A stretch of DNA of 14,045 nucleotides, taken from Spirochaetota bacterium. GTDB lineage: Bacteria; Spirochaetota; Spirochaetia; DSM-27196; PWMO01. Position 1 is the stretch's first letter; the number at the start of each line of letters is the position of its first letter. Below are positions 1-6,154 of the stretch, piece after piece. Position numbers and translations under genes: made by a program. Below the pieces are notes generated by a model. The model was given only the letters and a program-made list of their open reading frames with translations, was not told where the DNA came from and did no database searches. Location: the NCBI GenBank assembly GCA_009908925.1, contig JAAAOH010000296.1:1-14045 (forward strand), read 5' to 3'.

Positions 1-2257
1 GAGTCGTGCCCGAAAACGCGGCGCGCACCTCGGACACGGCGGCCGCGGGGCTCACGCCGAGGTCCGCCGCCCGGTCCTGATCCACCTCGACCATCAGCTC
101 CGGCGAAGGATCGCCCACGTGCAGGGCAGGCTCGGTCACGCCCGGGAAATCTTCGCGTAGCATCGCCAGCACGTCCCTCGCAACGACGTTCACGGCCTCG
201 AGGTCGTCCGACTGAACGACGATGTCGACCGGATTGGACGCTCCGAGCTGCGGCCCCGCCTGCACGAAAGACAACGTCACAGCCGGCCGCAAGGCGACGG
301 CCTGCCGGGCGAAAGAGCGCACCTGCTCCGGCCCGATCGTTCGCTCCTCCAGCGGCGCAAGCGTGATATCGATCGTGGCCGTGTTGGTCGCGGTGCCGCT
401 GATCGGGCCGAACCCGCCCTGGGCGCCGGATTGAACGACGACGGTCTCGATGGACGGGAACTCGTCGACGATGTCTGCGGCAACCCCATTTGCGAGACGG
501 TCCGTCGTTTCGAGATCGGTGCCTGCCCGCAGCTGCAACTCAATTGACACGCCCTCCTGCGGCTGCGGCGGTGCGAAAATGATCCCGAGGGACGGCACGA
601 GCGAGAAGGACGCGATGAGGGCGGCAGCCGCCGCGGAGACCGTCACCGCGCGGTAGCGAAGCGCTCTCGCGAGCAGCCATGCGTACGCTTCCTCCAGTCT
701 CGAGAGCTGCGATTCGATGAATCGGCTCACCCTGCCCAGCGGACCGGTATGCGCCGTCCCCGCACCTCCGAGGGGCAGGTATGTGCTTGCAAGGACCGGA
801 ACCAGCAGTACGGCGACCGCCAGCGCACCAATGATCGCCACGATGATCACGAAGGATATGTCGTTGAGGATGACGCCGATGAACCCCAGCTGATCGCTGA
901 ACACCAAAAGGGGAAGAAACACGCTGATCGTGGTCAGCGCGGAGGCGGTGATGGGGCTTATCATCTCCTGCGTGCCCACCGTGGCAGCCTCCCGCACCTC
1001 GAAACCGTCGCGGCGGTGGCGCTCGATGTTCTCCAGCACGACGATGGAGGAGTCGACGATAAGCCCGATACCGAGCACGAGCCCCGACATGGAGAGCAGA
1101 TTCAGCGTCACCCCGCCCGCGCCCATCGCGAGAAACGTGGCGAGCATGGACGCCGGTATGGCGATACCGATAGTCACTGCAGCACGGATGTTGTGAAGAA
1201 AGAACAGCAGAACCGCCATGGCAAGGAGCGCGCCCTGCAGCAATGCCCGCGTCACCTGATCGAGGGTGTCGGCGATGATCGTACTCCGGTCGCTGGTTAC
1301 CGTCAGCTCGATGCCTTCCTCGAGACCCGGCCTCAGTTCGTCGAGCGTCGCGCGGACGCTCTCCGCGACGGCAACGGTGTTGGCCTCCGATTCGGGAATG
1401 AGTGAGATACGCACCGATGACGTTCCGTCAACGTAGACGTAGGACTCGGCCTCCTCGAAGGCAAAGGAAACCTCGGCTACTTCGCCCAGTCGGACTGCAC
1501 GTCCCTGGGGACCACCGGCGGCATTTCCCACGACGACCGCCTCGATGTCGCCGAGAGAGGAGTACTCGCTCGACGCTCGCAGGAGGAGTTTGCGACCATC
1601 AACGTCGATCGCCCCGCTCGAGAGATCGAGGCTCTGTCTGCCGATCGCGTCGGCCACGCCGCTCACCGTGAGACCGTAGGCCTCGATGGCCGCCGCATCG
1701 AGGGCTACGAGCACAATCTCCTCGCGACCGCCGCTCACGTTCGCCTGACCGACGCCCGGCACGCGCTCGAGCGGAGACTGCAGCTCGTCCTCGGCGGTCG
1801 TCCGCAGCTGCTCCGGAGTGCGCTCGCCGGACAGGGCTACCGTCATGACCGGCTGAGCATTCGGGTCGAAGCGTAGGATGCGCGGATCCATCGCGTCGTC
1901 CGGCAGGGTCCCGCCCACGCGCTCGAGGGCATCCCGGACGTCGTTGGTCGCTTCGGTCATGTCCACGCCGAAGCCGAACTCCATGATGATAACGCTCGAG
2001 CCCTCCGAAGAGGTGGAGGACAGCGTATCGAGACCGCCGATGTTGGCGACGGCTCCTTCGATGGGCTGAGTGACGTTCTCCTCCACCTCCGCCGGGCCCG
2101 CCCGGTACACGGTGGTTACCGCAAGAATGGGTGGTTCGACTTCCGGGAACAGGTCGACGGACAACTGGAAGAGCATCAGCCCGCCGAGCGCCGCGACTAT
2201 CAGAAAAATCATGAGGACCGTGACGGGGCGGCCCACCACCCGCTGCGTGAAAGTCAT
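1..2257 (-). CDS. RND-family multidrug efflux pump, inner-membrane subunit (partial, C-terminus beyond left edge)
   Basis: Proton-driven inner-membrane transporter of the RND (HAE1/AcrB-like) family, expected to expel drugs or toxic organics with the adjacent adaptor. I read the frame through to the left edge without a stop: 752 codons of a family usually near 1,030-1,050. The first residues, MTFTQRVVGRPVTVLMIFLI, form the usual N-terminal amphipathic and TM1 region. A porter domain follows, then TM2-TM6 around residues 335-480. The TM4 motif reads GIGLIVDSSIVVLENIE, with Asp402 where AcrB has Asp407 and Ser403 where AcrB has Asp408, so one of the two relay aspartates is absent. The start codon overlaps the adaptor stop as ATGA, preceded by a G-rich ribosome-binding stretch. 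Substrate cannot be told, and no TolC-like outer-membrane gene is visible. The family call is secure. Confidence 0.95.
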   Translation of the reverse strand, partial: MTFTQRVVGRPVTVLMIFLIVAALGGLMLFQLSVDLFPEVEPPILAVTTVYRAGPAEVEENVTQPIEGAVANIGGLDTLSSTSSEGSSVIIMEFGFGVDMTEATNDVRDALERVGGTLPDDAMDPRILRFDPNAQPVMTVALSGERTPEQLRTTAEDELQSPLERVPGVGQANVSGGREEIVLVALDAAAIEAYGLTVSGVADAIGRQSLDLSSGAIDVDGRKLLLRASSEYSSLGDIEAVVVGNAAGGPQGRAVRLGEVAEVSFAFEEAESYVYVDGTSSVRISLIPESEANTVAVAESVRATLDELRPGLEEGIELTVTSDRSTIIADTLDQVTRALLQGALLAMAVLLFFLHNIRAAVTIGIAIPASMLATFLAMGAGGVTLNLLSMSGLVLGIGLIVDSSIVVLENIERHRRDGFEVREAATVGTQEMISPITASALTTISVFLPLLVFSDQLGFIGVILNDISFVIIVAIIGALAVAVLLVPVLASTYLPLGGAGTAHTGPLGRVSRFIESQLSRLEEAYAWLLARALRYRAVTVSAAAAALIASFSLVPSLGIIFAPPQPQEGVSIELQLRAGTDLETTDRLANGVAADIVDEFPSIETVVVQSGAQGGFGPISGTATNTATIDITLAPLEERTIGPEQVRSFARQAVALRPAVTLSFVQAGPQLGASNPVDIVVQSDDLEAVNVVARDVLAMLREDFPGVTEPALHVGDPSPELMVEVDQDRAADLGVSPAAAVSEVRAAFSGTT

Positions 2258-3222
2258 TCGCCGGCACCCCCCTGCGAGGGTTCCTCTTCGATGACGCGCA
2301 CCGGTCGCCCCGGCCGAAGCTCCTGATGCCCTTCGGTGACGACGGCCTGCCCGGCGTCGAGCCCGCTCACGACCTCAACGCGGTCCTGCGCAATGATGCC
2401 GGTGCGCACCGCCACGCGACGGGCGGCGCCGTCTTCGACGGTGTAGACGTACTCATTTCCGCCCTCCTGAATGAGCGCGCGGAAGGGCACAGCCACGACG
2501 CCCTCGGCGCGGTCGAGGGGCAGTCCCACGCTGACGAACATGCCCGGCTCGAGCCCGTCGCGGCTGCCGTCGACCCGCACCTCAACGCGTTTCGAGCGCG
2601 ACGCAGGATCGATGGTCGGCTCGACCGATACCACCACTCCCCGGTACTCGCCGTTTCGCAGCGCGAAAGACTCGAACGTCGCGCTCATTCCGCGCTCGAC
2701 GCGGGACGCGTAGCGCTCGGGTATCTCTATGTCCACGCGCAGTCTGTCGAGCGAAGAGACCGTGACGAGTGCCATTGCGGCTTGCACTTCCGCGCCACGC
2801 TCGACATCGATCGAGACGACGGTCCCGGCGATTGGCGCCCGCACCGGGCTGTCCTGAAACTCCGCGCCGGGGCGCGAGGGGTCGATGTAGAGAAGCGGCT
2901 GGTCGAGCGCGACGTACTGCCCCTCCGTCACCTCGATTCGCCCGACGGTACCGCCCACATCGGGGTAGACCTTCACACGGTTGGCCGCCTCGACCTGGCC
3001 GTTGAGTCGCACCGTTCCAATGAGGGTGGCGCGCCGCGCCTGCGTCACGGTCACCCGGGCGGGCTCGGCCCGGGAGTCGACGGTGCCATCAGCCGGCGGC
3101 GACCCCGACTCCGGTGCCGTGGCGCCCGGCCGGTTGAACCCGAATGAGAGAAACACAGCGACGAGGGCTGCGCCGATGAGCGCCACGCTCCCCACGACTG
3201 ACAGAACGGTCCGCGCGTTCAT
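2254..3222 (-). CDS. RND efflux periplasmic adaptor (HlyD/AcrA family), hairpin-less type
   Basis: Membrane-fusion (adaptor) protein of 322 aa that would link the inner-membrane pump to the outer membrane. Residues about 6-28 form an N-terminal membrane anchor; there is no lipobox cysteine. The two lipoyl half-motifs lie at about 76-113 (NGQVEAANRVKVYPDVGGTV) and 125-155 (VRAPIAGTVVSIDVERGAEV). Only about 12-15 residues (IDPSRPGAEFQDS) separate them, so the alpha-helical hairpin that normally contacts TolC is missing. The beta-barrel domain follows (RVDIEIPERYASRVERGM to GMFVSVGLPL), then a membrane-proximal domain ending near RPVRVIEEE. The gene begins 4 bp after the upstream oxidoreductase stop, and its GAGG ribosome-binding site lies inside that gene's end. 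It overlaps the pump start by 4 bp. The family is certain; whether it partners with a TolC homologue is open. Confidence 0.93.
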   Translation of the reverse strand: MNARTVLSVVGSVALIGAALVAVFLSFGFNRPGATAPESGSPPADGTVDSRAEPARVTVTQARRATLIGTVRLNGQVEAANRVKVYPDVGGTVGRIEVTEGQYVALDQPLLYIDPSRPGAEFQDSPVRAPIAGTVVSIDVERGAEVQAAMALVTVSSLDRLRVDIEIPERYASRVERGMSATFESFALRNGEYRGVVVSVEPTIDPASRSKRVEVRVDGSRDGLEPGMFVSVGLPLDRAEGVVAVPFRALIQEGGNEYVYTVEDGAARRVAVRTGIIAQDRVEVVSGLDAGQAVVTEGHQELRPGRPVRVIEEEPSQGGAGE

Positions 3223-3226
3223 ACGA

Positions 3227-4102
3227 TCAAATCCTCAGCCGGCGCCGGGCCCACTCTTCGACGGTCGTGAAGCGAACCCCCAACGCGTCGGTGGTCTCGG
3301 AGGTGTCCGGGGTCATCAGCGGATTCCGGTCCTCCGCCATGCGGTCGTAACTCTCGCCGATCATCCGCGCTGTCTCTTCCCCGACGAAGGGAGCAAGCAT
3401 CTCCGCATACTCGGCTCCGGACACCCTGCGGAAAGATACCGCATGTCCGATGCCGCTACCGATTCGATCGGCAACCTCGGGCAGGGTGAGACGCTCGGGC
3501 CCCGCGACGCGAAGCCGGCGACCGCCTGTTCGGTCAGGGCGGCCGAAGGCCGCGACCGCACAGGCGCCCACATCGTCGTTGGTCACCCAGGCAACCCGAA
3601 CGTGCTCGGCGAGAGGGTAGGCGAGTTCGCCGTCAGCAATGCGCGGAGCCGACCAGGGAGCGGAGAAGTTCTCCAGGTATCCCGTCGGAACGAATACCGT
3701 TACCGGTGCGCGCTCGAGCAGCTCGTTCACGAAGTCGATTCGGGCGTCCAGCGGCGGGGCTCCAACAGGCTCGGGAGGAAGGGCGAAGCCGACGTTGTAA
3801 ACCAGATGATCGACGCCGCCGTCGAGGATGGCCTGCACCGCGGCCGCCTCCACCTCGACACCACCGCCGAGCCCCATCGGCGCATGGAAGAACGCGAGAT
3901 CCGCGCGCGCAGCGGCCGCACGCACCGAATCCGGATCCGAGAGATCGACCCGGACGGGTGTTGCGCCGCCGGCTTTGAGCCCGGTGAGCTTGTCCATGCT
4001 CCGTCCGGCGGCACGCACATCGTATCCTGCGGCCAGCGCCGCCTCGGCGACCGGACCTCCCTGCGCTCCCCCCGCTCCAATGACTAAGACCGTTTTCCCC
4101 AT
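3227..4102 (-). CDS. NmrA-like NAD(P)-binding oxidoreductase (atypical SDR)
   Basis: Rossmann-fold protein of the NmrA/atypical short-chain dehydrogenase group, about 291 aa. The N-terminus KTVLVIGAGGAQGGPVAEAAL is the glycine-rich dinucleotide loop. DLSDPDSVRAAAARADLAFF is the second-strand and acidic region, and VTVFVPTGYLENF matches the usual NmrA 'RPGxFxxN' position. I see no classical YxxxK catalytic pair, so it may be a redox sensor or a quinone-reductase-like enzyme. Another ATG lies 6 bp upstream at 4108. The ribosome-binding site AAGGAG (4116-4111) is only 2 nt from that codon but 8 nt from the ATG at 4102, so I prefer 4102. It is the first gene of an operon with the adaptor and RND pump, with 4 bp between it and the adaptor. 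Its promoter carries the shared 30-bp element. Substrate unknown. Confidence 0.85.
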   Translation of the reverse strand: MGKTVLVIGAGGAQGGPVAEAALAAGYDVRAAGRSMDKLTGLKAGGATPVRVDLSDPDSVRAAAARADLAFFHAPMGLGGGVEVEAAAVQAILDGGVDHLVYNVGFALPPEPVGAPPLDARIDFVNELLERAPVTVFVPTGYLENFSAPWSAPRIADGELAYPLAEHVRVAWVTNDDVGACAVAAFGRPDRTGGRRLRVAGPERLTLPEVADRIGSGIGHAVSFRRVSGAEYAEMLAPFVGEETARMIGESYDRMAEDRNPLMTPDTSETTDALGVRFTTVEEWARRRLRI

Positions 4103-4159
4103 CGACATGACTCCTTCCTACCGACGAGCCGGGCGAACCTCCTATTTTCAGGAAAAATG

Positions 4160-4189
4160 TAAGCTCGGCTAACTGTTCGTTTAACTAAC
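4160..4189 (-). promoter_or_regulatory. Shared 30-bp operator, copy A (NmrA-adaptor-RND operon)
   Basis: Read on the minus strand from 4189: GTTAG, then ACGAAC at columns 10-15, TTAG at 18-21 and GCTTA at 26-30. All 17 invariant columns of the three-copy alignment are present. The element has partial dyad symmetry about column 16 (C15/G17, AA/TT, C11/G21, AG/CT, T2/A30). It overlaps the last two bases of the -10 box of the predicted promoter and covers the likely transcription start, the position of a repressor site. Inferred ligand: the MarR-family protein encoded at 8102-7572. Confidence 0.7.
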
Positions 4190-4216
4190 GATAATGACGA
4201 AATCGCGTGACGTCAA
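4188..4216 (-). promoter_or_regulatory. Predicted sigma70-type promoter of the NmrA-adaptor-RND operon
   Basis: Minus strand: -35 TTGACG at 4216-4211, 17-nt spacer, -10 TATCGT at 4193-4188. Transcription would start near 4181, giving a leader of about 80 nt before the ATG at 4102. The -10 box shares its last two bases with the first GT of the operator. The spacing and register are the same as at the marR promoter, which strengthens both calls. Confidence 0.6.
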
Positions 4217-4569
4217 GTGCAGACGGCCCGAGAGCTCGCGCGGAATCCGGCGAGGCTTCCGCAGGGGACGACGGGCTTCCCCGGACGCGCGAACCACACC
4301 GTCGCGGTTCGTCCGATTGATGCATCGTCTCCATCACATGGAAGCCGATCGCCCTGATACCGGCCCGCGGACGTCGTAGCGGGCCATCTCGGTGGCAACC
4401 GCGAGCAGACGGTAGATGAGGCTGATATGTCACGCAGTATCGGCAGGTTCCGGTTCTACTCTTCGGCGTACGACTCGAGAATGTCGATGTCGTACATCGA
4501 CTTCAGAAGATTGTGGAAGCGCGATTCCACGAGGCGCAGCGGCTCCCGGCTCGCCGGCCGGTCGCAGCG
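4217..4569 (-). pseudogene. Possible decayed coding fragments in the divergent intergenic region
   Basis: No intact gene fits this stretch, but the minus strand carries three protein-like pieces in three different frames. The first, 4569-4456, is open from an in-frame TAA to a TAG and ends SRFHNLLKSMYDIDILESY plus AEE; about 80% of its third codon positions are G or C, like the neighbouring genes. The second, about 4429-4364, reads LIYRLLAVATEMARYDVRGP with about 90% GC at third positions. The third, about 4355-4308, reads AIGFHVMETMHQSDEPR. The change of frame between pieces suggests a gene broken by indels, or the ends of two lost genes. I do not recognise the family. The first piece could instead be a short real protein starting at a GTG. 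Longer frames here show no convincing start or ribosome-binding site. Confidence 0.35.
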
Positions 4570-4609
4570 TTACCCCGCCTCCGGCAGCCGGGACTTGCCT
4601 GACGTGACG

Positions 4610-4615
4610 TAATAT
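4610..4615 (+). promoter_or_regulatory. Possible -10 box of the second NmrA-like gene
   Basis: TAATAT directly abuts operator copy C, in nearly the same register as the -10 boxes at copies A and B. No acceptable -35 hexamer lies 16-18 nt upstream (the sequence there is GC-rich), so the promoter may be weak, activator-dependent or differently placed. TAGCTA (4639-4644) is an alternative -10. Confidence 0.35.
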
Positions 4616-4645
4616 GTTAGCCTCACGAACAATTCGTCTAGCTAT
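4616..4645 (+). promoter_or_regulatory. Shared 30-bp operator, copy C (second NmrA-like gene)
   Basis: Plus strand: GTTAGCC at 4616-4622, ACGAAC at 4625-4630, TT at 4633-4634, G at 4636 and GCT at 4641-4643. This copy is the most symmetric: ACGAA and TTCGT form a perfect inverted repeat around a 3-base centre, and outer TAGC (4618-4621) pairs with GCTA (4641-4644). It ends 32 bp before the TTG start. Presumed binding site of the local MarR regulator. Confidence 0.68.
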
Positions 4646-4677
4646 CTAATACCGCTAGGACTACGGGAGTACAGCAG

Positions 4678-5601
4678 TTGAACGCACTACACCCTGACTC
4701 AAAAACCATTCTCATAACCGGCGCGACCGGCAACGTCGGGCGCCACACCATCAAGGCCCTCACCACCTTCGACGCCGGCCCCGCCGACGCTCGGGGACCG
4801 ACGGCCACCGGAGGAGTGGCGGAGATACGGGCGGGCGTTCGCGGAAGGGGGGCGGAAGACCGGCTTCCCCACGGGGTCCTGCCGGTGCATCTCGATTTTG
4901 CCGATGCGAACAGTTTCGCCCCGGCCCTCGCCGGTGTGGATCGGGTGCTCCTCGTACGGCCACCGTTGCTTGTGAACGTGCGCCGCTACTTTCAGCCGTT
5001 CATCCGGGCTGCGGAGGCCGCCGGCGTGCGCCATGTGGTGTTTCTCTCGGTGATGGGAGCAGAAAATGCCGGGTTCATACCGCATGCGGGCATCGAGCGC
5101 GCGCTCGTTGAGAGCCGCATGGCGTGGACGTTCCTCCGCCCGGGGTTCTTCAACCAGAACCTCAGCACGACCCACGCCGCCGACATCCGGGATCACGATC
5201 GCATCTTCGTGCCCGCGGGCGGCGGCGTGACCGCATTTATCGACACCCAGGATATCGGCGCGGTGGCCGCGCGGGCTCTCACGGAGCCCGGCCACGAGAG
5301 CGCAACCTACACCCTCACAAGCGACGACCTTTTGACCTACGAAGAGATCGCGGACATCCTCACCGAAGCGCTCGACCGCAGAATTGCCTACGAGCGGCCC
5401 GGAGCCCTGCGCTTCATCGCGAAGGAGCTGCGCGAGGGCACCCCGGCCACCTTTGCGCTTCTGATGGCCGCCGTGTATCTTCCGACGCGCCTCGGGAAGG
5501 CCGGCAGGCACACAGACACCCTGCGCGAGCTCCTCGGACGGAACCCGGTGTCGTTTCGCAGTTTCGTAGCGAAGCACCGGCAGGTGTGGATGCGGGATTG
5601 A
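4678..5601 (+). CDS. NmrA-like NAD(P)-binding oxidoreductase, quinone-oxidoreductase-2-like
   Basis: Rossmann-fold protein of 307 aa in the NmrA/QOR2 (YtfG-like) group. Members reduce quinones with NADPH or sense the nicotinamide redox state. The dinucleotide loop is GATGNVG at residues 15-21. VRHVVFLSVMGAE is the usual strand 5 ('SS/SVxG') region, WTFLRPGFFNQNL is the NmrA 'RPxFFxxN' signature, and FIDTQDIGAVAARAL is the conserved DIA-like segment. Between the first two strands the chain is longer than usual (residues about 31-60, Gly/Ala/Arg-rich). The start is TTG, chosen because GGGAG at 4665-4669 lies 8 nt upstream and the Rossmann strand begins just after it. The gene is monocistronic, convergent with the DUF1499 gene, and preceded by operator copy C. 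It is a distant paralogue of the protein at 4102-3227. Substrate unknown. Confidence 0.85.
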   Translation: MNALHPDSKTILITGATGNVGRHTIKALTTFDAGPADARGPTATGGVAEIRAGVRGRGAEDRLPHGVLPVHLDFADANSFAPALAGVDRVLLVRPPLLVNVRRYFQPFIRAAEAAGVRHVVFLSVMGAENAGFIPHAGIERALVESRMAWTFLRPGFFNQNLSTTHAADIRDHDRIFVPAGGGVTAFIDTQDIGAVAARALTEPGHESATYTLTSDDLLTYEEIADILTEALDRRIAYERPGALRFIAKELREGTPATFALLMAAVYLPTRLGKAGRHTDTLRELLGRNPVSFRSFVAKHRQVWMRD

Positions 5602-5612
5602 GCGGGGCCCGT

Positions 5613-5653
5613 CGATTCCGGCCCGGGGATTGCGGCCGGCGATTCCGGCCCGG
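5613..5653. repeat. 14-bp direct repeat with GC hairpins between convergent genes
   Basis: CGATTCCGGCCCGG occurs at 5613-5626 and again at 5640-5653, 27 bp apart. The segment also folds: GGCCGG (5634-5639) can pair with CCGGCC at 5645-5650 (5-nt loop) or at 5618-5623. It lies between the stops of the NmrA-like gene (5601) and the DUF1499 gene (5657), so it may end transcription from both sides. There is no clear T-run, so a Rho-independent terminator is only a weak call. Confidence 0.4.
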
Positions 5654-5656
5654 TCG

Positions 5657-6154
5657 TTACAAATCCCCCCGGAGCACGGAGCGGGCCGCTTTGTAGCGCG
5701 CCCGGTTCACCCCCATGTCGCCCTGACCGACCCGCGCGGCCGAGCGGACGTGCACTACGCCGCCGCCGGGCGGGACGTAGAGCTCCACATCGTCCTTGAA
5801 CCCGAACAGACGTGAGGAGAACACAGCATAGATGTAATCGTCCCCGCGAGTGATGATCTGCCCGCGGGGAGACTCGGCCACCCAGCGGGCGGCCCGATCG
5901 AGCGCGGCGGCCGCATCGGTCACGTCTACCGGCTCGACGTAGTGGGTCTCATCGGCCCGATCGGCCTGGGTGGAGACGCAGTTCGGCGTGTCGGGGCACT
6001 GCTCGAAGCGCCCGTCCGTAACGCCCGTTGCAACGTCCCCCGCGCCCGGCTGCGTGCGCGAGAGCCGTACCAGACCGAAGAACAGCACCAGCGCTGCGAC
6101 GACAACGAGAGCTCCCGCCACGATTCCAATCCATTTCAACACCGCAAGAATCAT
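5657..6154 (-). CDS. DUF1499 family membrane-anchored protein
   Basis: Protein of 165 aa. Residues about 8-30 (WIGIVAGALVVVAALVLFFG) form one transmembrane helix; the rest should lie outside the cytoplasm. The DUF1499 signature is clear: CPDTPNCVST at 53-62, then DDYIYAVFSSRLFGFKDDVE (105-124) and VHVRSAARVGQGDMGVNRAR (134-153), the family's C-terminal 'SxSRxGxxDxGxNR' motif. The biochemical function of the family is unknown to me. The ATG at 6154 overlaps the MATE stop as ATGA, and AAGGAG lies 5 nt upstream. A longer frame runs upstream to 6868, but it is only the antisense-free alternative frame of the MATE gene, so I reject that start. As last gene of marR-MATE-DUF1499, a role in envelope stress or export is inferred from context alone. 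Confidence 0.88.
   Translation of the reverse strand: MILAVLKWIGIVAGALVVVAALVLFFGLVRLSRTQPGAGDVATGVTDGRFEQCPDTPNCVSTQADRADETHYVEPVDVTDAAAALDRAARWVAESPRGQIITRGDDYIYAVFSSRLFGFKDDVELYVPPGGGVVHVRSAARVGQGDMGVNRARYKAARSVLRGDL

Noticed and set aside
749..1405. Long plus-strand frame of 218 codons
   Set aside because: It lies wholly antisense to the intact RND pump gene, is rich in His, Arg and Asp as GC-rich shadow frames are, and has no ribosome-binding site.
1..2257. Suspected frameshift in the RND gene
   Set aside because: I read the minus frame codon by codon from 2257 to the edge and found no stop; the gene is simply cut by the window.
2326..3147. Plus-strand frame of 273 codons
   Set aside because: Antisense to the adaptor gene, which has clear domains; composition (RDDAGAHRH-like) is that of a reverse-strand shadow.
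2981..4087. Plus-strand frame of 368 codons
   Set aside because: Antisense to the first NmrA-like gene and the adaptor 5' end, with no recognisable motif.
4699..5577. Minus-strand frame of 292 codons
   Set aside because: Antisense to the NmrA-like gene at 4678, whose Rossmann and NmrA motifs are unmistakable.
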